A DNA stretch of 64,000 bases from Gymnorhina tibicen. Taxonomy: Eukaryota > Chordata > Aves > Passeriformes > Artamidae. Location: contig VXAZ01008023.1 in NCBI GenBank assembly GCA_013399875.1, positions 721,957 to 785,956 of the forward strand, read 5' to 3'. Under the pieces are notes generated by a model. The model saw only the letters and a program-made list of their open reading frames with translations, had not been told where the DNA came from and did not search any database. The position numbers were made by a program, and so were the translations under genes. The number at the start of each line of letters is the position of its first letter. Positions within the stretch are counted from its first letter, which is position 1. Of the stretch, positions 1-11,400 are shown in pieces.

Positions 1-3000
1 AAAGCCTGTCCAATTTTAAAGTCTGCATCAAAGCAACATTTGAAAAGTTTTATTTTAGTCATCCTCATCCTTTAATTTAGGCTGGGAAAATATGTTTCAT
101 TTGCAGATTGCCAGGTTTTCTCTTGATAAAATCTAAAGGTAAATGTTTCTGTGGTGTTTGAAAGCAATTCACCAAATAGTTCCTAAGTTAGAGATCACTA
201 AAATTTTCATGGGAAATAGTGGAAAAAATAAAAAGGATCTTTTCCATTAACTACAGTGGGGTACTTGAACTTTTAAAAAAATTGTTTTCTTGTTTAAAAT
301 ATGATTGTTTTTAGCTGGTAACAATTTTCTGTGTGGGCCAAGCCTTTTGGAAAACTGATATGTCTATTCTATTTGAAGACAATACCCTTTATGTTAATTG
401 TTGCAATTTGTTTAGAGGCCATATTGTCTGTGACAAAGAAGACTTTTTCTTCTTGTTGTTTTTAATGACTTTCTTTTTTTGAGATGTGGGGTGTGTTGTT
501 TGTTTGTTTTATTTCCTTAGGCAAAAGCAGAAATTAAGCAACATAAATAAAATTCAGATCAACATTAAACCCCACATTTTGTGTAAATGGCCAGATTTTT
601 GTCACAGTTTTTCTTTGTGTCATTTCATTAGATGGTTAAAAATAGCTAATTAGCTAAAAATTATAAATCAGATTGCACTCTTCCACTTTTATGATACTTA
701 GTTTTAGCAATATAAAATGTATTGCATTGTTGAGTAGTATTTTTTTGTTTGACCTAGAATTTAGAAGAAATTACTGTGTTCTTCCTTAGAGAAGATATGA
801 AATTGCCAATTTGACAAGAAGCTGTAAATTACTCAACTTTTTTGGGTCAGCTTTGGAAGATCATTACTTTACTTGACTTTCAGTAACTTGCAGAGATATG
901 AGTACTCCAAAACAAACTGCTATTTTTTCTGTTTCATTGTATTCACCTTTACAGGGTTGATATAACCCTAATCTGTGGAGTTGGAGCTCCTATTGCTACT
1001 CTGCTGAAATAATAGCTTTACAGACATCACAACAGTCACGGCACTTCCCTGGGACTGTTTGTTCAAGATGTTCAATTTTAGAAGACAGTGATATGTAATG
1101 CCAGACTTTTCCCTATCTCCAGGGAACAAATGTTGGGAATTGGTGCAACATTTTAAGCAATAACTTGGCATCTTTTAACACTTTACATCATTGCTGGTAG
1201 GAAGCATATTTGTACAGAGCTATAACAATGTGTGCAAGACAAACCCGATGTAAATATCTCATGAGAGAAATGTTGGCTGTAGCTGTCTGAATTAAATCAT
1301 ATAACTTCCCGTATTATATAAAAAAGGCATCCAATTTATAAGAATTTTTCCTAAAGCTGTCAGCAGAAGGTTTCAGTGTGTTATCATGTGATTAAAAAGA
1401 CAAAAACTTTTGTTTAATAGAGTTTTTAATCCAGACATGAAATCATTAAAATGAAATGGAGAGATGATATTTTGGATGAGAACTCAAGAAATTCAGGTGA
1501 AATCCCATCTGGGCTGCAAATATTCTGCTTGAACTTTGAGAACTGATTTAATCTCTATTTGCCTTAAATCCCTCTTTATGAACCTAAGGTGATGATACTC
1601 AATTTGTCCTCCTTAGGGAACATCCTAAGAAATGCATATGTGATTTAGAGCTTACCTCCCTCATTTCCTGTAATACTGAGAGTACAGAAAGGAACAGAAA
1701 AAGTGAATATCTGACTGGATGAATACTTGACAAGTTGGTAATTTTAATGCTATTGTACAAAGCTGGTATTGTATGTTAATGGTATGCCAGCAAATACGGC
1801 CTTTGAACTGGTATATTCTCTAATATCAGGTTGTCATTTGAATCTAATCATCACAGCTGACATTCTGGAAAAAGATCATTATTCTAACTCAGGTGCTGTT
1901 GAAAATGATTTCTGTTTAGATCTCTCCATCACAAAATCGGTGGAACAAAGGCCATGTCTCTGCATTATTGAGACAGTAGGATCCTCACTGGGATCAGAAC
2001 ATGTTGCTGGAGTAGGGATGGTAATACAGGTGCAAGTACAATAGCAGTGTGAAAACTGTTATATCAAACTGTTTTCTGGAGAGAGGGCAAATTTACCTTC
2101 CCAAGTGCTACCACTGAGACAAAGTTGCACAGTAACCTTTGGCTGGAATGTTTGCATCACACTGTAAGCCTCATAGTATGAATGGTTATTTAATGGAATC
2201 AGGAGACCTTCACTACCTAATTAGTTTATTATTCTCACTCTTTTTTAAGTGAAATTGTTTCCCCCAAAGGAAAAAAAAAAAAGGAACTTTTGAAATTGAC
2301 AACAGAAAATAAGACCAGAGATGCTTGCAATCATTTTTTGTTTGACCATATCCCTGAACAAGATAATTCACCTATGCTTCAAGTCTATCCTGAAAAGTGT
2401 CTCTGTTTTCAGAGATAAGCCCAAAGCTGGAAGCTCAGATCAAGAGCAGATCTCATTGCTGTGGCAAATACCACTGTACACCCAGATTCATTATTACTTG
2501 TTTTCTCAGGCTTTATAGTACTTGAATTTGTGGAGCTACTTGCACTCTACAAAGGGGTTTGAATGGTTTTAATTAAATGTTGATAAAACAGAAAAGGAAT
2601 CTTGGGATGTGAAAACAAATTAATTCTGGTCATTAGTCACCTGACAAGCATATTACAGTACAGATTTTTTATAGCTCCATGGATGCTTGTGAAAGTGGAA
2701 AGATGGTATTCTAAATGGATTCCTTGTTAGCTGCTTTGAGTCACTGTGAATATCACTTTAGTTACCTACTAAATTACTGAAGCAGTTATGTAAAATGCTT
2801 TCAAGGCAGTACATTACCATGCCTGTATCTGATTTCGAAAATGAATTCTGAAAGCTTAGCTGTAAGAAATATAGGATCAGCTTAGTGCAGTTCAGAAACT
2901 GCTGTAAAATCTTGAAATGAACATACTAGAATGTTCTGGGGATGTGCAGCTGCCAGATGCTCTTACGGACATGGCAGAAGTATGTCCCGTATCCCCCCTT

Positions 3001-4640
3001 CTGCCCTGCTTTGCTCTTTCCTGTTTGTTACATGTCACATGAAGTTAACATTTGTCCCCTGCTTTTTGCATCCCATATAGTACTCCTGTCAGCTGAGAAT
3101 AAAATAAGTCAAGAAACAAAATAGGCTAACACTGCCTTAGCCACAAGGAATTACTCTGATTTTATGCATTGATCAAGCCTGTTTGATAAGGAAACCAGTT
3201 GTGTAAATACAAGAGTGTCATGTATGTGGAAAAAACTCCAAGTTCCCTAAAACCCTGCTACTGAGATGTGTATTACTGGGCTTATGAGGGACACATGATG
3301 CTTTCTATTTCTATGCAAATTGTGTTGGCAGTTCCTGCAATGAGATGTACCAGATCTGAGAATTACTTTTACCAATGTACTGCTACTTGAAGTTGCTTTA
3401 TTTTAGCTATTATGCAGAAAACATCTCCTTATGTCTCAGTTTATCAGCACAGACTATTACAGAGACTGAAGGATGTTTGGATAACCATATTATATATTAA
3501 TTTGCAGTAAAGTAGCAAATTGGAAGGGAGCATAAAGTAAATGAACTAAACTAGGCCAGCAAGACTAATTTCTTTATCATAACATAGCACGTTGTGATCA
3601 TTAGATTTTCCACCAAGAATGAATCTTGCTTGCTTTCAGTCTGTAATAGAGCTGACAAAGAAAAAAGAAGGAAAAAGAATGAAACATTTGCATTTTCCTG
3701 GCTGACTGACACAGATTTTGGAACCCTTGAAGAGTGAGTCTGCCTAGTGACCAGATAGGAAATTGGTATAATTGACACCAAGATCACCTTTGCTATCTGA
3801 CCTTTAGGACTTGGGAGCTCATGTCAGCAGCAGGTCTGGGAAACTTTGGGAAGCCCTGAACAATGTGTGTTAAAGGCAGCTTGTCTGCATGCTTGCCCTG
3901 GTATTCTGGCCCAGGGAAGGTTTGGGCTTCTCTGTGAATAGAATAAGTCTGCACAGAAGGTACCAGTGATACAGGTGTCTGGGTGATGCAGGGCAACCAG
4001 AATTTTAGTGAAGGTCACTATTTCCAAGAGATGTTGAAAGTTTAAAAGAAAGAAAAAATGTTTGATCAGAATTTTTTGGCCAGCTGAACCTTCCACCATT
4101 CCTTGGGCAGAAGTAACCTTTTGGCTAGGTGGGAATTTACTGCCTGAAGATGAGTGCATTCTAGCTGTCCAGATGCTACCATTGTCTGTAACATGGCATA
4201 CTATACACCTGCCAGGGTATCAGGATGGTCTCTGCATCTAATACTCACTTGCACAGAACCAAAAAAAATCCAGTACAGAACACAGAGTGACAAACTTGCC
4301 AGTGAAATACTGTGCTCCTGAAGTACATTCCAAAGGAGATATGCATGGCAAAACTTTGAGGGGAGGGCAGAAGAGGAACAATACCAGGAGCTAGAAATGG
4401 GAAGGCTCTTTTTGTTTCAAATCCCTGTGCCTCTGAAGTTAGTGGCTGTCACCTACAAAATGTTATTATCTCTAGCAGAGGAGCATTAAGCAGCATTAAA
4501 CAAAAGGAAGAATTAGGTTCATTATCTTAAATTGGTTTATCTTAGAACTATCTTGGAATGTAATATAATTTTAAAATAGTGCATTAAAGAAATAAAATAC
4601 AAATGAACAATTATTTTAATATGATTGACCAAGAAATTGC
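1..4640. other. non-coding stretch, no gene seen
   Basis: AT-rich sequence with only short scattered open frames, the longest about 111 codons on the minus strand at 3824-4159, none with a recognisable domain or splice-site context. A pure A run of 12 bases lies at 2271-2282. A pyrimidine-rich tract ending in TTAG near 520 resembles a splice acceptor, but no donor or long frame follows it. I see no repeat family that I can name. Confidence 0.7.
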
Positions 4641-4897
4641 TGTTGTTTGACCCTGACTGGATGCCAGATGCCCACCAAAACTTCTCTATCTCTGCCCTCC
4701 TCAGCTGGGCAGAGGAGAGAAAATATAATGGAAGGCTCATGGGTCGAGATAAGGGCAGGGAGAGATCACTCACCAGGGACCACTATGGGCGAAACAGACT
4801 CCTCTTGGAGAAATTAGTTTAATTTCTTGCCAATCAAATCAGAGAAGAGTAATGAGAAATAAACCCAAATCTTAAAACATGTTCCCCCAACACCACC

Positions 4898-4903
4898 TTT
4901 ATT
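4898..4903 (-). promoter_or_regulatory. polyadenylation signal of the minus-strand LTR
   Basis: TTTATT on the plus strand gives AATAAA on the minus strand, inside the 3' half of the LTR where the R-region polyadenylation signal is expected. It supports the orientation call. Activity in the present genome is unknown. Confidence 0.5.
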
Positions 4904-5137
4904 CCTGGGCTCAACTTCACTCCCATTTTCTCCCTCTCCTGACCTCTAATGGCACAGGGGGATGGGGAATAGGGACTGCAGTCAGTTCATCTCACGTTTC
5001 TGCCACTCCTTCTTGTCTAAGGGACAGCACTCCACACACTCTTTCCCTGCTCTAGCCTGAGGTCCCTTCTAGAAGAGACTGTACTCCATGAACTTCTCCA
5101 ATGTGAGTCCTTCCCATAGCCTGCAGTTGTTCATGAA

Positions 5138-5350
5138 CTGCTCCAAAGTGGATCCCTTCCCATGGGGTATCCTTCAGGAAAAGGCTGCTCCAGCGTAGGT
5201 CCCCTGTGTGGTCACAGGTCCTGTCAGCAAACCTGCTCCAGAGAGGGCTCCTCTCTCCTTGGGGCCACAGGTGCTGCCAGGAACAGACTGCTCCAGTGTG
5301 GGTTTCCTACAGGGCCCAGGCCTCCTTTGGGCATCTCCCTGCTCTGGTGT
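5138..5350 (-). repeat. degenerate ~50-bp repeats inside the LTR
   Basis: The plus-strand motif CTGCTCCAG or close variants recurs at 5138, 5185, 5233, 5288 and 5339, with spacings of 47, 48, 55 and 51 bp, and each copy is followed by a G-rich then CCTC/CCC-rich section. A weaker copy lies near 5094. This is a decayed minisatellite that forms the body of the LTR, not an independent locus. Confidence 0.6.
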
Positions 5351-5720
5351 GGGGTCCTGCACAGGCTGCGGGTGGATCTCTGCTCCACCATGGACCTCCA
5401 TGGGCTGCAGGGGCACAGCTGCCTCACCATGGGCTGCACCACGGGCTGTAGGGGAACCTCTGCTCCTGCACCTGGGGCACCTCCTCCCCCTCCTCCTCCA
5501 CTGACCTTAGTGTCTGCAGGGTTGTTCCTCTCGCATATTCTCACTCATCTCATCTGACTCTTGCTGTGCACTTTTTTCCCCTTTTTAACTATGTTATCCC
5601 TGAGGCTCCACCTCTGTTGCTGACGGCCTTGGCCAGTGGCAGGTCCATCTTGGAGTCAGCTGGCATTGGTTCTGCCATAGTCCTTCAAGCCTTTGCTACC
5701 AAATGTAATCCTTACATACA

Positions 5721-7001
5721 TGTAATGCTGTATGTTAAAATCAATGACATTGATTTTACTACATGGTGCTTCTTTGTAAGAGTTTGAAGAAAACCAGAAC
5801 CCTGGGAAGTCGCCACTGAGAATGTAAAATTATTCTCTTTCTTTGTTAAAGGAACTATTTTAACTCACAAAATGGCAGTTGGTTTGGCTGATTGTAGTTC
5901 TAAAAGATTGATATTGTTCAAATATTGAAATGTACATCTCATTGTGAAAGACATACTGTGCAAAATAGACTGCCACCCCAAAAACTGGAGGAATAAAATA
6001 TAAAAATTGGAAAAAGAGCATCAGTGTTTCAGAACATATCTTACGGAAGAATCTTTCAAGGTCAATGCTCATTTATATTCCTCCACATCTAACCTCTTTG
6101 TATTCTCTAGGCTCAAACTTCAGGTTCAGGAGCTAGCAGACATTTGGTAGGAGAATGAGAAAATTATTTCTTTTATGACATGGGATTGTGCTGTTAGTTC
6201 AAAATGGAGATCCAGTCAGTGAGCACTGAACTCGCATCTGACTTATTCTTCAAAAACAAAAAAACCACTTTATAAAGGAGAGTTTCAATTTTCTAAAATC
6301 ACGGTTAATAAATTCCCCAGCTGCCTTCTTGTACTATAATACATTCAAATCCACTTTTCAAAGACCTGAGGTGTTATGATGCATTGTGTTTTCCTCTATC
6401 CCACCTACTAGTGACAATAAGACCTCTGCACCCCAGAAAGTCAGGCAGCATGGATCTTGTCTCATGCCTCTTGCCCTGTCACCTGTGACAAGACAATTCA
6501 CAGCAAACCCAAGGCTTGCTGGAGCAGTAAGGGGGCAGAAAGGTGGCTGTGATGGTGGTGAAACTGCAGATCTTTTCCCTATAATTGAGCCGAAACAGCA
6601 TGCTGGTTCCATTGTTTTTATGTACATATTTTTGGCAGTAAGTGAATTGGAATAAGTGGTTTTCTGCTACCACAGAGAGTCATCCAGCACTTCAGTTAGT
6701 GAACACATTATTTCATTCTGAGGTTTTACTATTACTGCTCCAGATTCTGGTCTGCTTGTACCGTCTGTAAGGAGACATAGTAAACATGGTCGATTTAATC
6801 CCACTCTATGAGAAAGAAAATAAGTATTTTTTTCACACAGAGAAGACTTAAGATTCTAATTATGAATTCTCAGCAAAACTAACTATGACTTGGAGGCTTC
6901 CCATTTCTTTACCAGGAGATAAGAGGGGGAAATTATTTTTTTGGTAATTATTCTCAGTATTTTCCTGTGTTTAGATTGACACTAAGGCAATTTTCATGGA
7001 A
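5721..7001. other. non-coding stretch between two LTRs
   Basis: AT-rich spacer with no open frame above about 90 codons and no recognisable family. Two overlapping 89-codon frames on opposite strands near 6358-6655 are mirror frames of one composition-driven stretch and have no coding signature I can support. Confidence 0.65.
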
Positions 7002-7007
7002 GGCATT
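7002..7007. repeat. left 6-bp target-site duplication GGCATT
   Basis: GGCATT immediately precedes the TG that opens the LTR at 7008, and the same six bases recur directly after its terminal CA, at 7460-7465. A 6-bp duplication is the size made by alpha- and betaretrovirus-like (ERVK-type) integrases. Confidence 0.85.
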
Positions 7008-7209
7008 TGAGGGAGCCAGTGAAAGGGACAGACCCTGAGAGATCTCCCCAGGTTAGGGTGAGGCTTCCCAAGATGCTTTGTTCTACCATGCCAATGTACC
7101 CCAGTTCTGTTTCCCTGACTGGCCCGTTGATTTCCCTGCCCCTTTTTCCCTTATATGTCAAGCTCCCACCTATGCACCGCCCCTGTCCTTGATGCTTTCC
7201 CTGCCCCCA

Positions 7210-7216
7210 TATATAA
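7210..7216 (+). promoter_or_regulatory. TATA box of the solo LTR
   Basis: TATATAA lies about 200 bp into the LTR and 61 bp upstream of the AATAAA, where the U3 core promoter should be. Transcription would start around 7240. Whether it is active is not visible from sequence. Confidence 0.6.
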
Positions 7217-7276
7217 CCTGGAAACCTTGACTCCCCAGGGTCTTTTGTCCCTGGCTTCTCTTCACGGTGGAGCTGG

Positions 7277-7282
7277 AATAAA
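7277..7282 (+). promoter_or_regulatory. polyadenylation signal of the solo LTR
   Basis: AATAAA downstream of the TATA box and upstream of the (TG)n tract. The TG-rich run at 7351-7374 could serve as the GU-rich downstream element. Confidence 0.55.
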
Positions 7283-7285
7283 CCT

Positions 7286-7316
7286 CTACTGTGGAATTCC
7301 ACTACTGTGGAATGCC
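7286..7316 (+). repeat. 16-bp imperfect tandem duplication in the LTR
   Basis: CTACTGTGGAATTCCA at 7286-7301 is followed directly by CTACTGTGGAATGCC at 7302-7316. It lies just after the AATAAA, in the R/U5 part of the LTR. Confidence 0.75.
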
Positions 7317-7350
7317 TCTTTGCCATCAGCTTGTTGAAGAAGCTATCCGG

Positions 7351-7374
7351 TGTGTGTGTGTGTGTGTCTGTGTG
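7351..7374 (+). repeat. (TG)n microsatellite within the LTR
   Basis: Eight TG units, a TC interruption, then three more TG units. It lies in the U5-like part of the solo LTR. Confidence 0.85.
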
Positions 7375-7459
7375 AATGCAGAGGCTGCCGAGCGACTTTC
7401 TGTTGGAGTCAGTTCGGGAGGCCGTAGCACCCCACCAGAACACCCCCCGGACTCTGACA

Positions 7460-7465
7460 GGCATT
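7460..7465. repeat. right 6-bp target-site duplication GGCATT
   Basis: Second copy of GGCATT, directly after the LTR's terminal CA. See the left copy at 7002-7007. Confidence 0.85.
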
Positions 7466-7960
7466 TATGAAGCCGTTTGATTAGGCAGCAGGCAAAACAA
7501 GCAGTGCTATTTGGAGGGTTAAAACTTGCACTGGTTGTGGAGCTTTGAGGCACAGTGCCAGAGGCCAAGTGACATTAGCTGCTCAAGAAATGCACTAATC
7601 GCCTTAGAAATGCAATGCCTGGAGAGTCTTTTAGGTATTATGTAATGGAAATTGTAAGGGAAAGGATAAAAGTCAAACTTTGTGTATTTACTGAAGATTA
7701 TTGACGTAGTTGTGACATCACTGACAGACAGTCACAAGACACCTTTTGTGTACATAGTCCAACAGCCAGCTGGCAATTAGCACAATGCCACCCAGGCAGG
7801 TGGAAATGTGGTACTGTATCTACAAACATGCTCCAGGAGATATTTCCCTAACAGCTGACTGCTTTTCATACACCATACACAGAAAGTGCCAAAGGACTGA
7901 CTATTGGTCTTGTAGCAACCATGGCAGTGTCATCTGAAGGGTTGGCTTTCCCCCCTCACA
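7466..7960. other. unique sequence, possible conserved non-coding element
   Basis: No open frame and no repeat family recognised. The base composition is mixed rather than simple, with motifs of the kind common in vertebrate enhancers, such as TGACGTAG near 7703 (CRE-like), TGACATCACTGACAG near 7712 and CAATTAGC near 7775. The call of conservation is an inference from texture only. The solo LTR sits directly against its left side. Confidence 0.25.
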
Positions 7961-8434
7961 TCAAAAAGGACATTGAGGTACTGCAGTGTGTCCAAGGATG
8001 GCCAGTGAAGCTGATAAAAGGTCTAGAAAACAAGTCTTATGAGGAACAGCTAAGGGAACTGGGGTTGTTTTGTCTGGAGAAGAGGAGGTACATTGCTCTC
8101 TACAACTAATTGCTCTCTACAACTGCCTGAAAGAAGGTTGTAGCCAGGTTGTTCTCTTCTGCCGTGTCTCAAGTGACAGGATGAGACGAAATTGCCTTAA
8201 ATTGCACCAGAGGAGGTTCAGATTAGATATTAAGAGAAACTTGACTGGAAGAATGGTCAGGAATTAAAATAAGTTTCCCAGGGAGTAGTGAAATCACCGT
8301 CTCTGGAAGTGTTCAAGAGGTGTCTGGATTTGGCACTTTTGAGTAGGGTTTAGGGGTGATTATGTTGGTGCTGGGTTGGTGGCTGGACTGGATTATCGTG
8401 AAAGTCTCTTTCAAACCTGTGACTCTGTGATTCC
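7961..8434 (+). mobile_element. CR1 LINE, 5'-truncated 3' end, plus orientation
   Basis: The text follows the 3' end of avian CR1 from memory: an ACATTGAGGT...GTGTCCAAGGATGG opening (end of the reverse-transcriptase region), TATGAGGAACAGCTAAGGGAACTGGG, GAGAAGAGGAGG, CATTGCTCTCTACAACT, CAGGGAGTAGTG, CTGGAAGTGTTCAAGAGG, and a 3' end of TGACTCTGTGATTCC, the CR1 terminal-octamer type. Only the last 470 bp or so of the element is present. Several small indels and stop codons show that it is inactive. The 5' boundary is approximate. Subfamily is not assigned. Confidence 0.88.
8092..8124 (+). repeat. 16-bp tandem duplication inside the CR1 copy
   Basis: ATTGCTCTCTACAACT occurs at 8092-8107 and again at 8109-8124 with one base between. 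The CR1 family has this motif once, so this is a copy-specific slippage duplication. Confidence 0.8.
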
Positions 8435-11400
8435 CCACATCCTTTTTTTGATTGCTCAGCTTGAAACACCAATGATGATTTGAGCCTATAGAGTGTTTTT
8501 GTAAGGATCCATACAGTGTGAAGGATTCTGCAAAATGCCAGTGGGCTTTTGACTTATTTGAAGTATTCAACCATCTCTTTAATAGGTAAAGGCTAGGCAA
8601 GCATGAGGGAAATACGTTAATGAATTAATTAAGATTGTGGTGGATCATGACTCATCCAGAGTAGCAGAAATCCCAAAGTTAAAGAAAGCAGCCCTGATCT
8701 GCATGGAGACATTTGGCGTACAAATTTGGTCCCTGGGTGAAACAGTTAAGTGGCATGATGTCCTGACAAATTCACAACTCCCAGAGGCCAGAAGGTGGCT
8801 GTCAGAAGCCAAAACTTGTGAAGAGAGGAGTTTGGATATCTAGACATATGATACTTTACTCCCTGATATTTGAGAATTCCACCACAAATCAGTTGAATTT
8901 TCTAGACTGGATTTTGTAGATGTCCCCTCTATGATCAAGCAAACTGCTCCATAGAACAACTTTGAATTGCCCCATGGAAATATCATAATTGGTGTGGGAG
9001 GATGGAATGTAGCCCATGAGTTTAAAAGCAGTTGTTCTTACCTGCTTATATTAAGAGCTGAGAAAAGTAAGGAATTAAAAAAGGAATGCAGTAATTTTCC
9101 TACTACTGAGCAGTTCAGGTCAGGTATTAGGGCTCTGTGCAAATCTGTTAATTTAATTGAAACTCTACAGCTGCCTCTTTGCCAGAATTCACAAGCCCGA
9201 TAAACAAGTCCCACAAAGCTCATAGGCTTCAGCTAGCAAGTCCACTGCTGTTCAGCTGATGGCCTCATTCTGATATAATTGTAAAAGCCATGGACTCTAA
9301 ATAAAAAAGAAGAAAACAAAAGAGTTTCAAAATTCTCTATAAAGGAGTAAAGATTCTGTTGGCAAGTCTTAAATGCTACTACTAAGCTTTGTATTTTTAT
9401 CACAGAAGAAAATGATAATTTGGTGGTAAAAGATAACTTTAACTAGAGACAAGATAGAAAAAGTATTTAGGAATTGCTGAAGTGAATCGGCTTCAGTGGA
9501 CAATGTGCTATGGCATCTGTTCTTTGGCTGTGGAGGGTGCTGCAGAAGTGAGGAATGGGGTGGTAAACACCCCTGGAGCAGCCTGTCCTAGGAGAAACCA
9601 CTAGAGTGGGGACTGCAGCCTTCTCTTCATGACTCCAAACAGGTCTTACTGGGGCCCTTAGTCTTGGAAAAGAACAACCCGGCCTTAAAACATGCTCCTC
9701 TTCCTTATTTTATTGTCAACCCCTACTTTTCCTCATGCTACTACCATGCAGGCTCAGAATTAATTCAGGAATCATTCAGTGTAGCAATATAGAGACAGAA
9801 TCATCCAAAAGTATTCCTTTCTACAAGTCATGTTTTTGCTTCCCCTGCTTTGTTCATCAGTTTTATTTGCTGAAACCAGGGCTGACATCACCTTGAAACA
9901 CCACACTGTGAACAGAGGACACCACTCTTTTCTTGTCCTGTCAGTGACTACTGCACTTGGCAGGCATAAGGATTTGAGGCACAGGAAGGAAAAGCTTGGG
10001 AGGAGATACTCAGATGCCTTTCCCATACCAAAGAACTGAAAAATTTTTATCTTCTCAGTACCAAACTAATTAATTTGAGGTTTCATATTCTGAACAGGCA
10101 CTTTGCCCTTTTACAGAACCTAGACTTCTCGTCTTCAACCATGGCAACAATGAATGATGAACTGTATTTCTACCCCCACTGCCAGCTAGCTTCATATTTC
10201 AAGTATCTCTTTTAAAGCAGAAAACACTATCAAATAATTATAAAACAATGTGATTTGATGGACCTTATCTTATATCTTGAAAGAAACCATTCAGCTGAAA
10301 TTAAGAGCCTTATTTTCCCAAAGTAGGGAACTCTTAACAGCAAAAGAAATAGCACACTGGTTTCAATCCTGTAACTTGTTGTTGGTATGAGCAATATTAA
10401 ATTCTAGTTCAAAAAAATTTTAGACAATAGTGATTCAGATTGCTTCTCTATTTTAAACTCATAAAGAGCTCAGGGAGATTTTGATTCTTAACTGTGAGCC
10501 ATGGTGTGCAACCATAGTGATGCAATTTGCTATGGAAAAAGGATTAAATTCATTATATCTACTCACTACGTAATCTGCAAAGATTCAGTTGATGCATGCT
10601 TCCCTTTGAGCTCCGGTCTTGTCCATGTGACCCTCTGGTTCTGCACCTGCATGCCCTTGGAAAGGCTGCCATATAGTCCACTTGGCTGTCTGGTGGGTCT
10701 GTCAGATGAAGGTAGAGCCCTGCCTCTTCCCCAGCACTTCACAAGTGCCCATGGACAGCAATACAACCATGCACTGCATTCCCAGACAGAACAGCAGGAT
10801 TGTGTTCAGCCCACCAGGAAAGCCAAGCACTCTCATGCTTAAGCATTATGACCAAATAAAGTGGTTTTGCATCTTCCAAGTCTGCAACAAGCCATGATCA
10901 CCTTAATAGACACTGATCACTGGGTGCCCTAAGTGAGCACAGAAATTAGTGCTTTGTCCCCAAAAATAAAATGCAAATGGTAAATATTTTAAAAATGAAT
11001 AATATTTATTTTGCTTTACTGTTATTTATTTAAATTACTCTTGCTTTACTGTTGTTTTCAGAGATGTCATATACTACCTTGCCTTTCCAATTATTAGAAT
11101 GCTTCACTAGTAACTAATATTTGTAAATCAAGTAAAGAGTAATGGAAGCTTCTTCACCTTTCATGCTTTCAGTTGAGAGCCCCAAAGGTATTTAGGATGC
11201 AATGACTACAGTGGCCAGCCTTGGCTAGCTTGTTCTGAACTGATCTACTTTGCTTATACCTTCGTATCTCAGAAGTGGAATTTGTTGGGAAACATAAAAA
11301 TATTATTTGTCGAGTAACAATCAGCTGTTACTCTCTTTGGACATGTATCTAAATGAGGAAGGTTGATATGTAAAGCAGTTGACACGTAAAGCAGAAAGTT

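Larger units (their letters stand above)
4641..5720 (-). mobile_element. old avian ERV LTR (probably a solo LTR), minus orientation
   Basis: Read on the minus strand, this block matches from memory a long LTR type common in bird genomes, which I think is of the ERVL class, though the class is uncertain. It starts near 5720 with TG, runs through a GC-rich section of repeated GCTCCAG-type motifs, has an AATAAA at 4903-4898, and ends in a GGGTCAAACAACA-like terminus at 4641, so TG...CA ends are plausible. No internal retroviral genes flank it, which suggests a solo LTR left by recombination. The part nearest 5720 looks shortened compared with the remembered family, and no matching target-site duplication was found: ATTGC on the left does not match the right flank. 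This points to an old, decayed copy. Short open frames inside it, including one of 131 codons at 5162-5557, are repeat-derived and not genes. Confidence 0.75.
7008..7459 (+). mobile_element. solo retroviral LTR, 452 bp, plus orientation
   Basis: The element begins TGAGGG, ends GACTCTGACA (so TG...CA) and is flanked by a perfect 6-bp direct repeat GGCATT. In order it has a U3-like part, a TATATAA box at 7210-7216, an AATAAA at 7277-7282, and a U5-like part with a (TG)n tract. The TATA-to-polyadenylation spacing of about 65 bp fits a short R region. There is no primer-binding site with internal genes on either side and no second LTR, so this is a solo LTR. The 6-bp duplication fits an alpha/beta-type (ERVK-like) element; I cannot name the family. 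The intact duplication suggests a comparatively recent insertion. A 156-codon minus-strand frame across it is a by-product of the LTR sequence. Confidence 0.87.

Noticed and set aside
5162..5557. 131-codon plus-strand and 106-codon minus-strand frames rich in Gly, Pro, Ser
   Set aside because: They are translations of the old LTR's internal repeats.
6994..7464. 156-codon minus-strand open frame
   Set aside because: It coincides almost exactly with the solo LTR and follows from its low stop density and TG repeat.
4641..7465. The two LTRs as the ends of one provirus
   Set aside because: They are in opposite orientations, unrelated in sequence and differ in length (about 1080 and 452 bp), with no gag, pol or env frame between them.
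8637..8843. 68-codon frame with a fairly protein-like sequence
   Set aside because: It has no ATG (opens with GTG), no splice sites that I can support and no family resemblance.
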